Counted from the first letter of the stretch, positions 36,142 through 46,180 are shown. The stretch is 64,000 nucleotides of DNA from Paenibacillus phytorum (GCF_013141715.1 NZ_WHOA01000025.1:1-64000), one strand, 5' to 3'. The notes: generated by a model from the letters alone, not told the origin. Made by a program: numbers and translations.

Positions 36142-37284
36142 ATGAGCACAGACAGGGAACCGCTATATATTCAGATTCAAAACCATTTTAAAGAACTGAT
36201 CAGCTCTAGAAAATTGCAAGAAGACGACAAGATTCCGACCGAGAAGGAAATTCTCGAACAGTTTAATGTTAGCCGGATCACGGTGGCCAATGCGTTGAAT
36301 GAGCTTGCTCGTGAAGGTTGGATTTACCGCATTCCGGGTCGGGGGACCTTTGTTAAGGGTATCCCAGAAACTTATATTCCTACTGCGAAGACAGTTGCCG
36401 TTCAAACGCCGCCCGTTAATCACTCGGAACGTCCGAAGATCGGGCTTATCTTTCCATTCGTTGACGATTTTTTTGCTATCCGGCTGATCCGGGGCATTAC
36501 TTCCGTTCTTGAGAATAGCGGCTACGCGCTGCTAATGATGTTCTCTTTCAATTCAAAGGAGCGGGAAAAGGAAATCATTCGGGATTTGAAAGATAAAGTA
36601 GCTGGCTTGATCATTTTTCCAGTGGATGCTGAAGTCTATAATGAGGAAATCATTACACTTAAAATGACGGACTATCCTTTCGTCCTCATTGACCGATATT
36701 TGCCTGGCGTAGAAACGAACACAGTTTATTCCGACAGCGCTTTGGCAGCCAAATTGGCTGTGGATCATTTGTGGGGCCTCGGTCACCGCAACATCGCAAT
36801 TTGTTCCGATTCGCCTCAACCTACTGTATCCGTGGAAGATCGGGTGAATGGCTATATTAGCGCACTCAGGAATAAAGGCGAGATGATCAACCCAGCGTTA
36901 TTCTTGACGGACTTTGCATCCCCACTCTCATCAGTTAATCCTGAGCACCCTCTGTACCGTTTTATCAAAAACCGGATGGCAACCGCATACATTGCGTTGA
37001 ATGGAAACCTAGGTGTACACATTTTGTCCATTGCCAAGCGTGAAGGGCTCCGCGTGCCGGAAGATTTGTCCATCGTGACCTTTGATAATCCGAGTCCGAT
37101 GATGGATGAGCTAAGTCTGTTCACCTATATCGACCAAAACGAGGGCGAAATAGGGGCTAGGGCTGGGGAGTTGATTATGGATACTATAAAAGGGAAGCGA
37201 ACCCAACTTAAAAATAGCAGAGTGGTCTTGGAGCCGAGATTGGTTGTCAAACAGACGTCGGGTCCAGTACTTCCGCAAGAATAA
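36142..37284 (+). CDS. GntR-type DNA-binding regulator with LacI-like sugar-binding domain
   Basis: 380 residues. The N-terminal GntR winged helix (residues ~5-75, PLYIQIQNHFKELI ... SRITVANALNELAREGWIYRIPGRGTFV) is fused to a periplasmic-binding-protein-like effector domain (IGLIFPFVDDFFAIRLIRGI ... VSVEDRVNGYISAL ... VPEDLSIVTFDN). This is the AraR arrangement. I chose ATG 36142; a GGAGG lies 11 bases upstream and the frame opens at 36112. It precedes the alpha-mannosidase in the same direction, with a terminator between; AT-rich imperfect palindromes upstream of both genes are candidate operators. A mannoside-derived effector is an inference. Confidence 0.85.
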   Translation: MSTDREPLYIQIQNHFKELISSRKLQEDDKIPTEKEILEQFNVSRITVANALNELAREGWIYRIPGRGTFVKGIPETYIPTAKTVAVQTPPVNHSERPKIGLIFPFVDDFFAIRLIRGITSVLENSGYALLMMFSFNSKEREKEIIRDLKDKVAGLIIFPVDAEVYNEEIITLKMTDYPFVLIDRYLPGVETNTVYSDSALAAKLAVDHLWGLGHRNIAICSDSPQPTVSVEDRVNGYISALRNKGEMINPALFLTDFASPLSSVNPEHPLYRFIKNRMATAYIALNGNLGVHILSIAKREGLRVPEDLSIVTFDNPSPMMDELSLFTYIDQNEGEIGARAGELIMDTIKGKRTQLKNSRVVLEPRLVVKQTSGPVLPQE

Positions 37285-37296
37285 GAGAACGAAAGA

Positions 37297-37336
37297 AACT
37301 GATCTCTGGCATTGCAGCCGAGGTCAGTTTTTTTGT
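37297..37336 (+). terminator. Terminator of the GntR-type regulator
   Basis: AAACTGATCTC / GAGGTCAGTTT with one mismatch, then a T run. Confidence 0.8.
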
Positions 37337-37475
37337 TTGTAATTTTCTTATTAAAACATTGAAATAATTGATATATATGATATATTTGTTAGTGTTATAT
37401 AGTTATAAGTTAACCAAGGCGTATTACATTAAACATTATCTTCATACATAATGATCAAAGGACGGTGCAGCATAC

Positions 37476-40400
37476 ATGCCATACCCCCCAATAAAGTTGG
37501 AAACCCTTAAGCAGACACTAAATCGAATTGAAAATCATATCTACGTGCAGGTAGCGCCTCTGTTAGCTGTCGCATACGTAACGCAGGAGCCCGTATCCTT
37601 CGAGCAAAGAATGTCAGGACAGTGTCTTGAAGTTCGCCCGGGAGAGAAGTGGGGAGAGCTGTGGGATTGCGCCTGGTTTCATTTCCAGGGTCAGGTGCCG
37701 CAATCGGCTGCGGGAAGCAAGATCGTATTGCTGATTGATGTTAACGGAGAGCTATGCCTTGTTGATGAGGAAGGAACTCCGACGCAAGGGCTCACAAACG
37801 TGAACTCGGAGTTTGACTTAACGCTGGGCTTGCCTGGCAAACGCGTGGTGCAGATTGCTTCTAACGCATCGGGGGAAGAAGTTATCGATCTCTGGGCTGA
37901 CGCTGGCAACAACGATTTGTTTGGGCGCTACCGGAGTGGATCGCTGAAGGAAGCTCAAATAGCTATCTGTAATGAAGAAACGAGACAGCTATTTTATGAT
38001 TATGAGGTGCTGCTCGATCTGGCCAAGCATCTAGAGGATCAATCTGCAAGAAGAGCGCGTATCCTTCAGGCCCTTTATGACGTTCATCTATTGCTCAGGG
38101 ATATGTCGGATGAGAACGTCGCGCAGGCTAGACGTATTCTGGCTCCTTCATTAAGCAAGCAGGGCGGGGATCCAACGCTGACGGCTACCGCAATTGGACA
38201 CGCGCATATCGATCTGGCGTGGCTGTGGCCTATTCGTGAGACTTACCGCAAAGGGGCTAGGACTTTTGCCACCGCACTGCGGATGATGGAGCAGTATCCC
38301 GATTATGTATTTGGAGCCAGTCAGCCTCAATTATACGAGTGGATCAAGCAGCAGCATCCGAAATTATATGCAAAGGTCAAGCAGCGCATTGCGGAAGGGC
38401 GCTGGGAAGTACAAGGAGCCATGTGGGTGGAGCCGGATTCTAATCTTGCGGGAGGAGAAGCACTTGTAAGGCAAATCCTCTACGGGAAACGTTTTTTCCA
38501 AGAGGAATTCGGTCAAGATATGAAGATGCTGTGGGTTCCTGACATCTTTGGTTATTCGGCTAGCTTGCCGCAGCTTCTGCAGAAGTCAGGAGTCGAATAT
38601 GTGATGACGCAGAAGCTGTCGTGGAACGTCCATAATGATCATCCACATCATACGTTTTTCTGGGAAGGGCTGGACGGAAGCCGCGTGTTGACGCATTTGC
38701 CGCCAGAAGACACCTACAATGGCCCGGCGTTGCCAAGATCGATTCTTAAGGCCGAAAGGGATTATTTGGATAAAAACGTATCCGACCATTGCCTTGTCGT
38801 GTTCGGAATCGGAGACGGCGGTGGCGGGCCAGGAGAAGAGCACCTGGAGCGCCTTCAGCGTGAGCAGAATCTCCAAGGGCTTATCCCGGTGAAACAGGAG
38901 CCTGCCCTGAACTTTTTCGAGAAGCTGGCTATGAATAAAGAGAAATATAAGACATGGAAAGGTGAACTCTACCTAGAGAAGCACCAAGGGACGTTCACCA
39001 GCCAAGCTCGCAATAAGCGATATAACCGGAAGATTGAGAAGACGTTGAGGGAGCTGGAATTCGCTGCTTCGCTCCATTTCGCGTACGGCAACGAATATCC
39101 ATCTGAGGAGCTTGAAACGATCTGGAAGGAAGTACTGTTGTACCAATTCCATGATATTTTGCCAGGTTCTTCTATTAAGCGTGTATTCGACGAATCCCTT
39201 GCACGATACGAAATTTTACTAGCTAGAGTAACGGAGCTAACCGATCAAATGTACCGCGGCTTTGCATCCTCCATAGGGACGCAGGGAGCAGTACGTCCGA
39301 CGGTCATCTTCAACTCCCTTCCATGGGAGCGCAACGAGTGGATGCAGCTAGATAATCAATGGATACAGGTCACGACTCCTGCAATGGGCTATCAGGTTAT
39401 AGACACGGCAGCGTTAGCTCAAGTCTCCTTATTCGAAGTAACAGCCGTGAGCGATACACTCGAGAACGAGTTGATTAAAATAGCGTTCGGATCAGATGGA
39501 AGCATTCTATCGATCTTCGATAAAGAATTGGGTAGAGAAGTAATCGCTGCCGGCGAAGCAGGGAACGTGTTATCCATTTATCACGATGACGGCGACGCTT
39601 GGGATTTCCCTGAGGATTATGCGGGAACGAAGCCTGCGCAGATGAAGCTTATGCAATCGAAGGCTTACGTCAGCGGACCTAAAGCGGTGGTTGAGCAGGA
39701 GTATCACTACGGCAAGTCGGTGCTCACACAAAAAGTAATTCTGACGGCGGGCAGCAAACGAATCGATTTTGAAACGGATGTCGACTGGCAGGAAGATAGC
39801 AAAATGCTGCGTTCGTCTTTCCCTGTCAACGTGTATGCCGATCAGGTTAATTGTGAAATTCAGTTCGGTCATCTCAAAAGACAGACTCACCGAAATACGT
39901 TGTGGGATTACGCTAAGGACGAAATATGCGCCCATCAATGGATCGACCTTTCCCAACCGGAATTCGGTGTCGCTCTCTTGAACGATTGCAAGTATGGCTA
40001 TAGTGTTAACGGCAACGTTATGGATATTAACTTGCTTCGTAGTCCATCGTATCCGGATCCAACTTGCGACAGGGCACGCCATCAGTTCGTATACGCTATA
40101 TTGCCGCATGAAGGGGATTTCATCCAGGCAGAAGTCTTCAAGCAAGGCTATGAATTAAATGCTCCGATTTCCGCGGTCATGGCGAGTGCAGAAGAAGGCG
40201 GAATGCCGAAGAAGTATTCCGGATTTGAGATTGAAGGCGCCAAGGTCATGATTGAAGCGGTGAAAAAAGCGGAGGACGAAGAAGCTCTCGTGGTTCGCCT
40301 TTACGAAACTTCGGGAGCGAATGGCGATATCAAGCTTTCGGTTCATCTTCCTCACCGAGAGGCAGTGCTAGCAGATTTGATGGAGAACCCATTGGAGCCA

Positions 40401-40481
40401 CTGAGCGGCGATGACGGCCACTACCTGCTTTCTTTTACACCGTTCGAGATTAAAACCGTACTAATCCGCTTATTACATTAA
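37476..40481 (+). CDS. Glycoside hydrolase family 38 alpha-mannosidase
   Basis: 1001-residue retaining alpha-mannosidase with no signal peptide, so likely cytosolic and acting on imported mannosides. The zinc and catalytic site is visible: HAHIDLAWLWP (His242, Asp246), GAMWVEPDSNLAGGE and the nucleophile in WVPDIFGYS (Asp356). The C-terminal beta-rich domains follow from ~residue 630. The ribosome site AAGGACGG is rather far (about 14 bases) from the ATG. It is monocistronic with a strong terminator, and probably controlled by the GntR-type regulator just upstream. Confidence 0.92.
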   Translation: MPYPPIKLETLKQTLNRIENHIYVQVAPLLAVAYVTQEPVSFEQRMSGQCLEVRPGEKWGELWDCAWFHFQGQVPQSAAGSKIVLLIDVNGELCLVDEEGTPTQGLTNVNSEFDLTLGLPGKRVVQIASNASGEEVIDLWADAGNNDLFGRYRSGSLKEAQIAICNEETRQLFYDYEVLLDLAKHLEDQSARRARILQALYDVHLLLRDMSDENVAQARRILAPSLSKQGGDPTLTATAIGHAHIDLAWLWPIRETYRKGARTFATALRMMEQYPDYVFGASQPQLYEWIKQQHPKLYAKVKQRIAEGRWEVQGAMWVEPDSNLAGGEALVRQILYGKRFFQEEFGQDMKMLWVPDIFGYSASLPQLLQKSGVEYVMTQKLSWNVHNDHPHHTFFWEGLDGSRVLTHLPPEDTYNGPALPRSILKAERDYLDKNVSDHCLVVFGIGDGGGGPGEEHLERLQREQNLQGLIPVKQEPALNFFEKLAMNKEKYKTWKGELYLEKHQGTFTSQARNKRYNRKIEKTLRELEFAASLHFAYGNEYPSEELETIWKEVLLYQFHDILPGSSIKRVFDESLARYEILLARVTELTDQMYRGFASSIGTQGAVRPTVIFNSLPWERNEWMQLDNQWIQVTTPAMGYQVIDTAALAQVSLFEVTAVSDTLENELIKIAFGSDGSILSIFDKELGREVIAAGEAGNVLSIYHDDGDAWDFPEDYAGTKPAQMKLMQSKAYVSGPKAVVEQEYHYGKSVLTQKVILTAGSKRIDFETDVDWQEDSKMLRSSFPVNVYADQVNCEIQFGHLKRQTHRNTLWDYAKDEICAHQWIDLSQPEFGVALLNDCKYGYSVNGNVMDINLLRSPSYPDPTCDRARHQFVYAILPHEGDFIQAEVFKQGYELNAPISAVMASAEEGGMPKKYSGFEIEGAKVMIEAVKKAEDEEALVVRLYETSGANGDIKLSVHLPHREAVLADLMENPLEPLSGDDGHYLLSFTPFEIKTVLIRLLH

Positions 40482-40514
40482 ATGCCAACTTAGGCCTTCC
40501 TAGTGTATTAATAC

Positions 40515-40565
40515 CAAAGAGCCCGATAACCGCGTTTCATTAGAAACGAGATTACCGGGTTCTTT
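40515..40565 (+). terminator. Terminator of the alpha-mannosidase gene
   Basis: A long stem, AAAGAGCCCGATAACCGCG... / ...ATTACCGGGTTCTTT, with few mismatches and a four-base ATTA loop. Confidence 0.8.
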
Positions 40566-40602
40566 GTGTTGGTCCCTCTTTCAACGTGGGAGGGGGAGTT
40601 AC

Positions 40603-40728
40603 TTATTTCTTATGTTCCGCTTCGTACTCAATGGCGAATTCCTCCAGAGACTTCACCTTACCATGTGGATGCTGAGCTTGTTTGCGGCTTTTCCATGCTG
40701 CTTCATCGCGGCGTTTCGAGTGGCTCAT
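40603..40728 (-). CDS. 41-residue basic protein, forespore candidate
   Basis: Too short for usual gene finders. Translates as a hydrophilic peptide rich in Lys, Arg, His and Glu, starting MSHSKRRDEAAW and ending IEYEAEHKK. AGGAGG (40738-40743) lies nine bases before the ATG. A sigma-G-like promoter (GCATA, 18 bp, CATTTTA) lies about 36 bases further up. The independent promoter, good ribosome site and clean stop argue for a real gene. It resembles small spore-core proteins in character only; no family was recognised. Confidence 0.6.
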   Translation of the reverse strand: MSHSKRRDEAAWKSRKQAQHPHGKVKSLEEFAIEYEAEHKK

Positions 40729-40770
40729 AGCTAAAAACCTCCTATGGTATGCGGATGGGTGCTGCACTAA

Positions 40771-40800
40771 TAAAATGCGATGGTTGGGCGTATTTTATGC
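40771..40800 (-). promoter_or_regulatory. Sigma-G-type (forespore) promoter candidate
   Basis: On the minus strand GCATA (40796-40800), 18 bp, CATTTTA (40771-40777). This fits the forespore sigma-G pattern GHATR-N18-CATWHTA. It drives only the 41-residue gene. Confidence 0.5.
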
Positions 40801-40823
40801 ACCCGATGCAAACTCTTTCCATG

Positions 40824-40863
40824 AAAAAAAGCTCCACAAGACCAGCGAAGGTCTTGTGGAGCT
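40824..40863 (-). terminator. Terminator of gltB
   Basis: AGCTCCACAAGACC (40830-40843) and GGTCTTGTGGAGCT (40850-40863), fourteen pairs, with seven A on the left. Confidence 0.92.
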
Positions 40864-40874
40864 TTTTGAACGAT

Positions 40875-43800
40875 CTATTCCGTAGCAACGGATTGGTCAG
40901 CTTGCATGTTGACCGGGGAGATACGGATGAAGTTAGCTTCAAGATTGCTTAGCAAACCTTCGATTTTTGCTGCTGCATCGGATTGACCGGATTTAGCAAG
41001 CTCAGCGTGGTAAGCTGTGAGCAATTCAGTAAGATCTTTTTTGCTTTGTACGCCAATGGTCTCAAGTTTAACTTTCGCGCCCTTGGCAATACGACGTTCG
41101 ATTGCTGCTTGATCTAGACCCATTTCTGGCACGAGACGTTGGTAGATCACGCCACCTGTCATACCTGCGCAAATCCATGGACCTGGATCGCCCATAACAA
41201 CGGCACGGCCGTTTGTCATGTACTCGAACGCGAAGCCTTTGAGGTTCGCACGAGCGGCAAGTCCGCCGAGCTCATCACGAAGTGGAGTTGTAATCTCTCC
41301 GCCGAATACAACGTCTGCACCGGAGAAACGGATACAAGCGCGTGTGTCTGCACTGCCTTGAATCAAGAACAAACCTTTTTGCGCGCCGTAACCGAAGGAT
41401 TTACCAACGCTGCCGTTGATGAAGGTGTTGTTTTTGCCAAGTGATTTAACAATCGCAACCTTACCACCGAAGGCCATTTTACCAAGACCATCCTCAGCAC
41501 CGCCGTGAACAGTAATGTCTACGCCGCGAGCATTGAATGCAGCCAGACCGTTACCTGGTACGGAACCATCGATCAAGTTCAGAGCGACAGTCGGTAATTC
41601 ATCGTAGCTGCCGTCGAAACGATCTCTTACGCGATGGCTGGAATAACGAGCTCCGAGAATACGGGACTCAGCATCCACTTTGGACCAGTTGCGCACGATT
41701 GGAGCATCCATAGCCAGGGATTCTGGGAAGAATTCTAGACCTTCTGCACCTGCAGCGATACGGATATCGGATGATACGGCCGCTTCTTCCATTGCTCTTT
41801 CAGCATCAGAGATGAACTGAAGTGGAGCCGGACGGAGGATGTCGGACAAGTCAATACGATCTACGTGGCTGATTTGTTCCAATAGATCAGAACGGCCAAC
41901 GAGTTCTTGTAAGCTGTTGAAACCAAGGGATGCAACAACTTCACGTACTTCTTCACCAATACCACCAAACAAACGAACCAAGCTGTCTACAGCTACATCG
42001 AATTGACGAGGTACGAAACGGCGAAGACCTTTTTCTTCGGCTTCTTCCATGGAATCGATTTGTGTTGCGATACCAACGTGACAAGTGTCTAAGTGACAGC
42101 CACGACAAGTGGTACAACCGATCGATTGCATAGCGATACTTCCGAAACCTGCACGGTTCGCACCGAGCATAACCATTTTAACAACGTCACTGCCTGATTT
42201 CAGACCGCCATCGGACCACAGCTCAACGCGGTGACGAAGACCAGCTTCAATCAAAGCTACGTGAGCAAGCTTCGTACCGATCTCCGTTGGAAGACCAACA
42301 TGGGTCAAGGAGTGAATACGAGCCGCACCTGTTCCACCGTCAAAACCGGAAAGTGTAATAACGTCAGCGCCTGCTTTCGCTACACCAACCGCAATCGTAC
42401 CGATACCTGGTACAACCGGGATTTTAACGATAATTTTTGCTTTACGACCGCTACCTTCTTTAAGCTCGGAAATGATTTGCGCCAAATCCTCGATCGAATA
42501 GATATCATGGTTGTTAGAAGGAGAGATCAGGTCAGAACCAATGGTTGCGTTACGAGCAGCAGCGATTTTAGCAGTTACTTTGGAACCTGGCAAGTGACCG
42601 CCTTCACCCGGTTTTGCCCCTTGACCGATTTTGATCTCAAGGAAAGCAACGGCGTTAGCCAATTCAACGTTAACACCGAAACGTCCGGAAGCGACTTGCG
42701 CACCGCGCGTTTTTTTGTAACGGCCGAGCATATCTTTAATTTCTCCGCCTTCGCCGTTCATGGTAACCATGTTCAGGCGTTCGCCGGCTTCAGCGTAGGC
42801 ACGGAAAGCTGTTTCATTTTGTGAACCAAATGACATGGAAGAAATCAGCATCGGCAAGGAATGACCGCCAATGGAGATATCAACTTGCGACGGATCAAGC
42901 GCCTTACGGCCTTCGCTCAGTGCTTTGTCAATATTGAATCCAGCAATGTGACGAATGGAAATCGGGTTCTTCTTCTCTTCTTCACGAAGTTTGTCGCGGT
43001 AGTCGCTATAAGGAGCAGCGCCTGAAGCGGCGTCGCCTAATGCTTTCCACATACGTTGGAAGAAACGGAAGTTTTTCGCTGCTTTTGCTTTTGGATTTGT
43101 ATAGTCTGTGTAACGTAACTCGGCATCAGCTTCGAGTTGGGCAAAGCCAGTTCCCGCTTTTTCGCTGCCGAGGTAGTTCACGATATCTAATACTTCAGCA
43201 ACTTCCGGATGGAAGCCGATGGAGGAGAAGAAACGTGTGTAACCGCGAAGCTCATGAGTACCGATCGTGGAAATAACTTTCTCCAGACCTTTAGTCAGTG
43301 CTGCATACACTTTACGTGCTGCTGCAGCATGGCCTTCTTTATCAGAAGCCGTTGAGAACAACAGGTATGGTGAGATTACGTCTGCGCCAAGACCGCAAGC
43401 TACAGCGATATCATGCAAGCTGCGAATCGCGGCGGAACGCAGGATCAAAGTAACATGGCGGCGCAAGTTGTCGCCGAAACCGAGTTTTTCCGAACGAAGT
43501 GCAATATCGATTTTGGAAACGGCAAGATGCGGTTCAAGCCACAAACGGTCATTTTGATGAGCTTCTGCATCGTCAAGAACGATCAGTGCAGCGCCGTTGC
43601 GGGCAGCAGCGATAGCAGCAGCAGCTAGAGCGTCCAAGCCATCACTCAGAGAAGTTCCACGAGCGAAAGTACTGGAAAGCACGGCTACAGCATTATCACC
43701 TTGTGCACGGAACAGGGCCAACAATTGCTCATAAGAAGGTTGTGACAGGTGCTCTTCGCTATCTACACCATTCGTACCTTCGAGTACAAGCGGAGCAAGA

Positions 43801-45425
43801 AGCTCAAGGCGCAGGTTGTTATCTACTTGTGCATAAACAGGAGTACGAGTACCGGCAATGATACGTGTGGAGAAATGCTCCATCTCACGGTCACGGTCAA
43901 TCGCAGGATTCGTAACAACAGCTACGCTTTCTTTAATGAAGTCAGGCACGTTCTGGCGTTCCCAAGCAAGGGCGGCGTGAGGTGAATCGTGACCCAGGGA
44001 GCGGATAGGTTCTGCACCTGTTTCAGACATCGTTTCGATGTGTTGAATACCGTCACGATCCCAACCGAATGCACTGTACAATTGGTCTGTCGCTACAATG
44101 TTCTCATTAAGCTCAGCTTGAGTATCTGTTTTGACAGGATTCAGAAATTTGCGAAGTCCGCCAATATTCAGACGTTTGCTAGCGCGCTCGTACACTAAAG
44201 TTTGCACTTCATGGTAAGGAATAACTTGAACGTGTTCACCTGGTGTAAGCACAACGCCCACTTTTTCACCTGGTGCAATTGGTTTCGGATCAGCGACCAT
44301 GTCACCAACCGTAATAACACCCTGCTCCGAGGAGAAGTACAAGGAAGTATCGCTCTCAACCATCCATACCGGACGAAGACCAAGCGCATCCACGCTGAAA
44401 ATACATTCGTTGCCATAACGAGAAACGATACCAGCAGGACCTTGTGCAAAATGGCCCCATACTTGACGGTAGTACACATATAAATCTTGAAGTTCCGGAC
44501 GGAACTGTTTCATTTCATTAATAATAGGAGGGAATACCATTTCCATCGCTTCGAAAAGGGACAATCCAAAACGGTGAATGAACGTTTCAATCGTTCTGTT
44601 CATGTCTTGGGAGTCAGAACCACCGCTAACCAGCGGTACGCCAACCATGTCAGCCTCAATACGAAGTTTCTTAACCGTGTTAATTTCACCATTGTGCCCG
44701 AGTAGGGAGAACGGTTGAACGCGGAAGAAGCTGGACAATGTGTTCGTCGAATAACGGTTGTGACCAATGGTAACTTGGGAAGCGAACAAGGAATCACGCG
44801 TATCGTTAAAGTATTTAGGAAGGATGCTAGCAGCGCCTAATACTTTGTAAGCAGATGTAACATTGCTTAGTGAAGCAACGTGAACGTTGTAACGATCTTC
44901 AATTGCGATGTGCAGTTCAAAAAGGTGATCGGCTACTTGGCCTTCCGTTTTGTTCGCAATCGCAGCAATTTGCCAGAAGGTAGGCTCATCGTTCATGCCG
45001 TTAGGGCCTAAAACGCTGCTATCGACTTGATTCTCTTGCTCAAGAATGATGGATACATCATGGGAAGCAAAGAGCTCGCGAATGCCATTCTGGATTTCGG
45101 TAACGGTCAGGTCAAGCTTGCGTGGAACAAAGATATGTCCAACAGAAAAACGGTTGTCGTAGGCAATCTTGCCATCAAGACCCGCATCTGTTAGTTTCTT
45201 TTCCCAAAGAGCACGTGGAATATCTGTTAAAATACCGCAACCATCGCCTTCACCGTTGATAAAACCCGAACGATGCTCCATTTTTACAAGCGCTTCAATC
45301 GTTTTTTGGATGTTATCACGGGAAGGGTGACCATTCTTTTCAATAATACAAATAATACCGCAGCTGTCGTGTTCGGTTCCTAGTAGATCTTGAAAACGGC
45401 CTTCATTACGCATCAATTCATTCAT
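40875..45425 (-). CDS. gltB: Glutamate synthase large subunit
   Basis: Makes glutamate from glutamine and 2-oxoglutarate; 1516 residues. A 21-residue propeptide precedes Cys22 (EHDS|CGIICI), the N-terminal nucleophile of the class II glutaminase domain. The FMN-binding synthase domain (PIAPGEK region onward; FGVNVELANAVAFLEIKIGQGAKPG) holds the 3Fe-4S cysteines in GCTTCRGCHLDTCHVG. The C-terminal beta-helix domain ends in GAKVKLETIGV and a tail. No gltD small subunit is adjacent. The strong ribosome site is 26 bases from the ATG with a perfect hairpin between. An in-frame TGA two codons upstream of the ATG rules out an earlier start. Confidence 0.96.
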   Translation of the reverse strand: MNELMRNEGRFQDLLGTEHDSCGIICIIEKNGHPSRDNIQKTIEALVKMEHRSGFINGEGDGCGILTDIPRALWEKKLTDAGLDGKIAYDNRFSVGHIFVPRKLDLTVTEIQNGIRELFASHDVSIILEQENQVDSSVLGPNGMNDEPTFWQIAAIANKTEGQVADHLFELHIAIEDRYNVHVASLSNVTSAYKVLGAASILPKYFNDTRDSLFASQVTIGHNRYSTNTLSSFFRVQPFSLLGHNGEINTVKKLRIEADMVGVPLVSGGSDSQDMNRTIETFIHRFGLSLFEAMEMVFPPIINEMKQFRPELQDLYVYYRQVWGHFAQGPAGIVSRYGNECIFSVDALGLRPVWMVESDTSLYFSSEQGVITVGDMVADPKPIAPGEKVGVVLTPGEHVQVIPYHEVQTLVYERASKRLNIGGLRKFLNPVKTDTQAELNENIVATDQLYSAFGWDRDGIQHIETMSETGAEPIRSLGHDSPHAALAWERQNVPDFIKESVAVVTNPAIDRDREMEHFSTRIIAGTRTPVYAQVDNNLRLELLAPLVLEGTNGVDSEEHLSQPSYEQLLALFRAQGDNAVAVLSSTFARGTSLSDGLDALAAAAIAAARNGAALIVLDDAEAHQNDRLWLEPHLAVSKIDIALRSEKLGFGDNLRRHVTLILRSAAIRSLHDIAVACGLGADVISPYLLFSTASDKEGHAAAARKVYAALTKGLEKVISTIGTHELRGYTRFFSSIGFHPEVAEVLDIVNYLGSEKAGTGFAQLEADAELRYTDYTNPKAKAAKNFRFFQRMWKALGDAASGAAPYSDYRDKLREEEKKNPISIRHIAGFNIDKALSEGRKALDPSQVDISIGGHSLPMLISSMSFGSQNETAFRAYAEAGERLNMVTMNGEGGEIKDMLGRYKKTRGAQVASGRFGVNVELANAVAFLEIKIGQGAKPGEGGHLPGSKVTAKIAAARNATIGSDLISPSNNHDIYSIEDLAQIISELKEGSGRKAKIIVKIPVVPGIGTIAVGVAKAGADVITLSGFDGGTGAARIHSLTHVGLPTEIGTKLAHVALIEAGLRHRVELWSDGGLKSGSDVVKMVMLGANRAGFGSIAMQSIGCTTCRGCHLDTCHVGIATQIDSMEEAEEKGLRRFVPRQFDVAVDSLVRLFGGIGEEVREVVASLGFNSLQELVGRSDLLEQISHVDRIDLSDILRPAPLQFISDAERAMEEAAVSSDIRIAAGAEGLEFFPESLAMDAPIVRNWSKVDAESRILGARYSSHRVRDRFDGSYDELPTVALNLIDGSVPGNGLAAFNARGVDITVHGGAEDGLGKMAFGGKVAIVKSLGKNNTFINGSVGKSFGYGAQKGLFLIQGSADTRACIRFSGADVVFGGEITTPLRDELGGLAARANLKGFAFEYMTNGRAVVMGDPGPWICAGMTGGVIYQRLVPEMGLDQAAIERRIAKGAKVKLETIGVQSKKDLTELLTAYHAELAKSGQSDAAAKIEGLLSNLEANFIRISPVNMQADQSVATE

Positions 45426-45431
45426 TGCTCA

Positions 45432-45457
45432 GGTCAGTCGCCTGACCGTCACCTCCC
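45432..45457 (-). promoter_or_regulatory. gltB ribosome site separated from the start codon by a hairpin
   Basis: On the minus strand GGGAGGT (45451-45457) is followed by GGTCAG-GCGA-CTGACC (45432-45447), a six-pair stem with a GNRA-type loop, then six bases and ATG 45425. Without the 16-base hairpin the spacing would be 10 instead of 26. Confidence 0.65.
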
Positions 45458-45460
45458 ATA

Positions 45461-45980
45461 CATATTTAAACTCCTCTTGCACTACGCTTCTTGCATTCTG
45501 GCATTGATGAGCCCGCAACCCTAGCATTTTCAAGGAATTACCCACAAAGGGGCCAAAACCGAAATATGCAAGAATGTGAATAAAAATGCAATATTATTGA
45601 ATAGCATACCAATTTCAAGGAAATAATCCCCTCGAAATGAGGCTCTAATCGACCTGTATTAAAGTAAGGCATCACACACAAAAATCGGCAAAGAAATTGT
45701 AAATCATGCCCTAAATTTCTAGGAAAATACGGTGAAAACAAGACATTTAGCGAAAAGGGTAAAAGTAATCTTAGAATAGCATGAAAAAGTTCATCCGACA
45801 ATAGTTGCAGATCGAAATCACAAATGTAAGCGTTACCTTTTTTGCATACTGGTGAATAAAACCATATTTCTCATGGCTTGGGGTACTCTTAAAATACGAA
45901 CGAACTACAATCCATATAGGATCATAGTTCGTTTCTGGGACATGTAGTGGTAGAAGATGGAGTTGTTTATGCTTATGAAA
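45461..45980. other. Gene-free stretch upstream of gltB
   Basis: No convincing coding frame, no repeat and no clear promoter on either strand; it presumably holds the gltB promoter. An open minus-strand frame at 45538-45801 lacks a ribosome site and is not called. Confidence 0.5.
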
Positions 45981-46001
45981 GTTGTTGAGATTGTGTGAAG
46001 G

Positions 46002-46180
46002 ATGGAGGCTAGGGCCAGGGTCAGGGCTAGAGCTAGGGCAAGAGCAAGAGCAAGAGCAAGAGCAAGAGCCAGGGCAAGGGGCAAGAGCAAGAGCAAGAGC
46101 AAGAGCCAGAGCAAGGCAAGGCAAGGCAAGGCAAGGCAGGGCAGGGACAAGAGCAAAGCAAGAGCAAGGGCCGGAGCTGG
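46002..46180. repeat. Simple-sequence tract: (CAAGAG)n and (AAGGC)n
   Basis: Runs of the hexamer AAGAGC/GAGCAA with a few variants, then about five AAGGC pentamers, almost pure purine on one strand. Frames crossing it would encode Arg-Ala, Glu-Gln or Lys-Ser dipeptide runs and are treated as artefacts. Confidence 0.85.
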
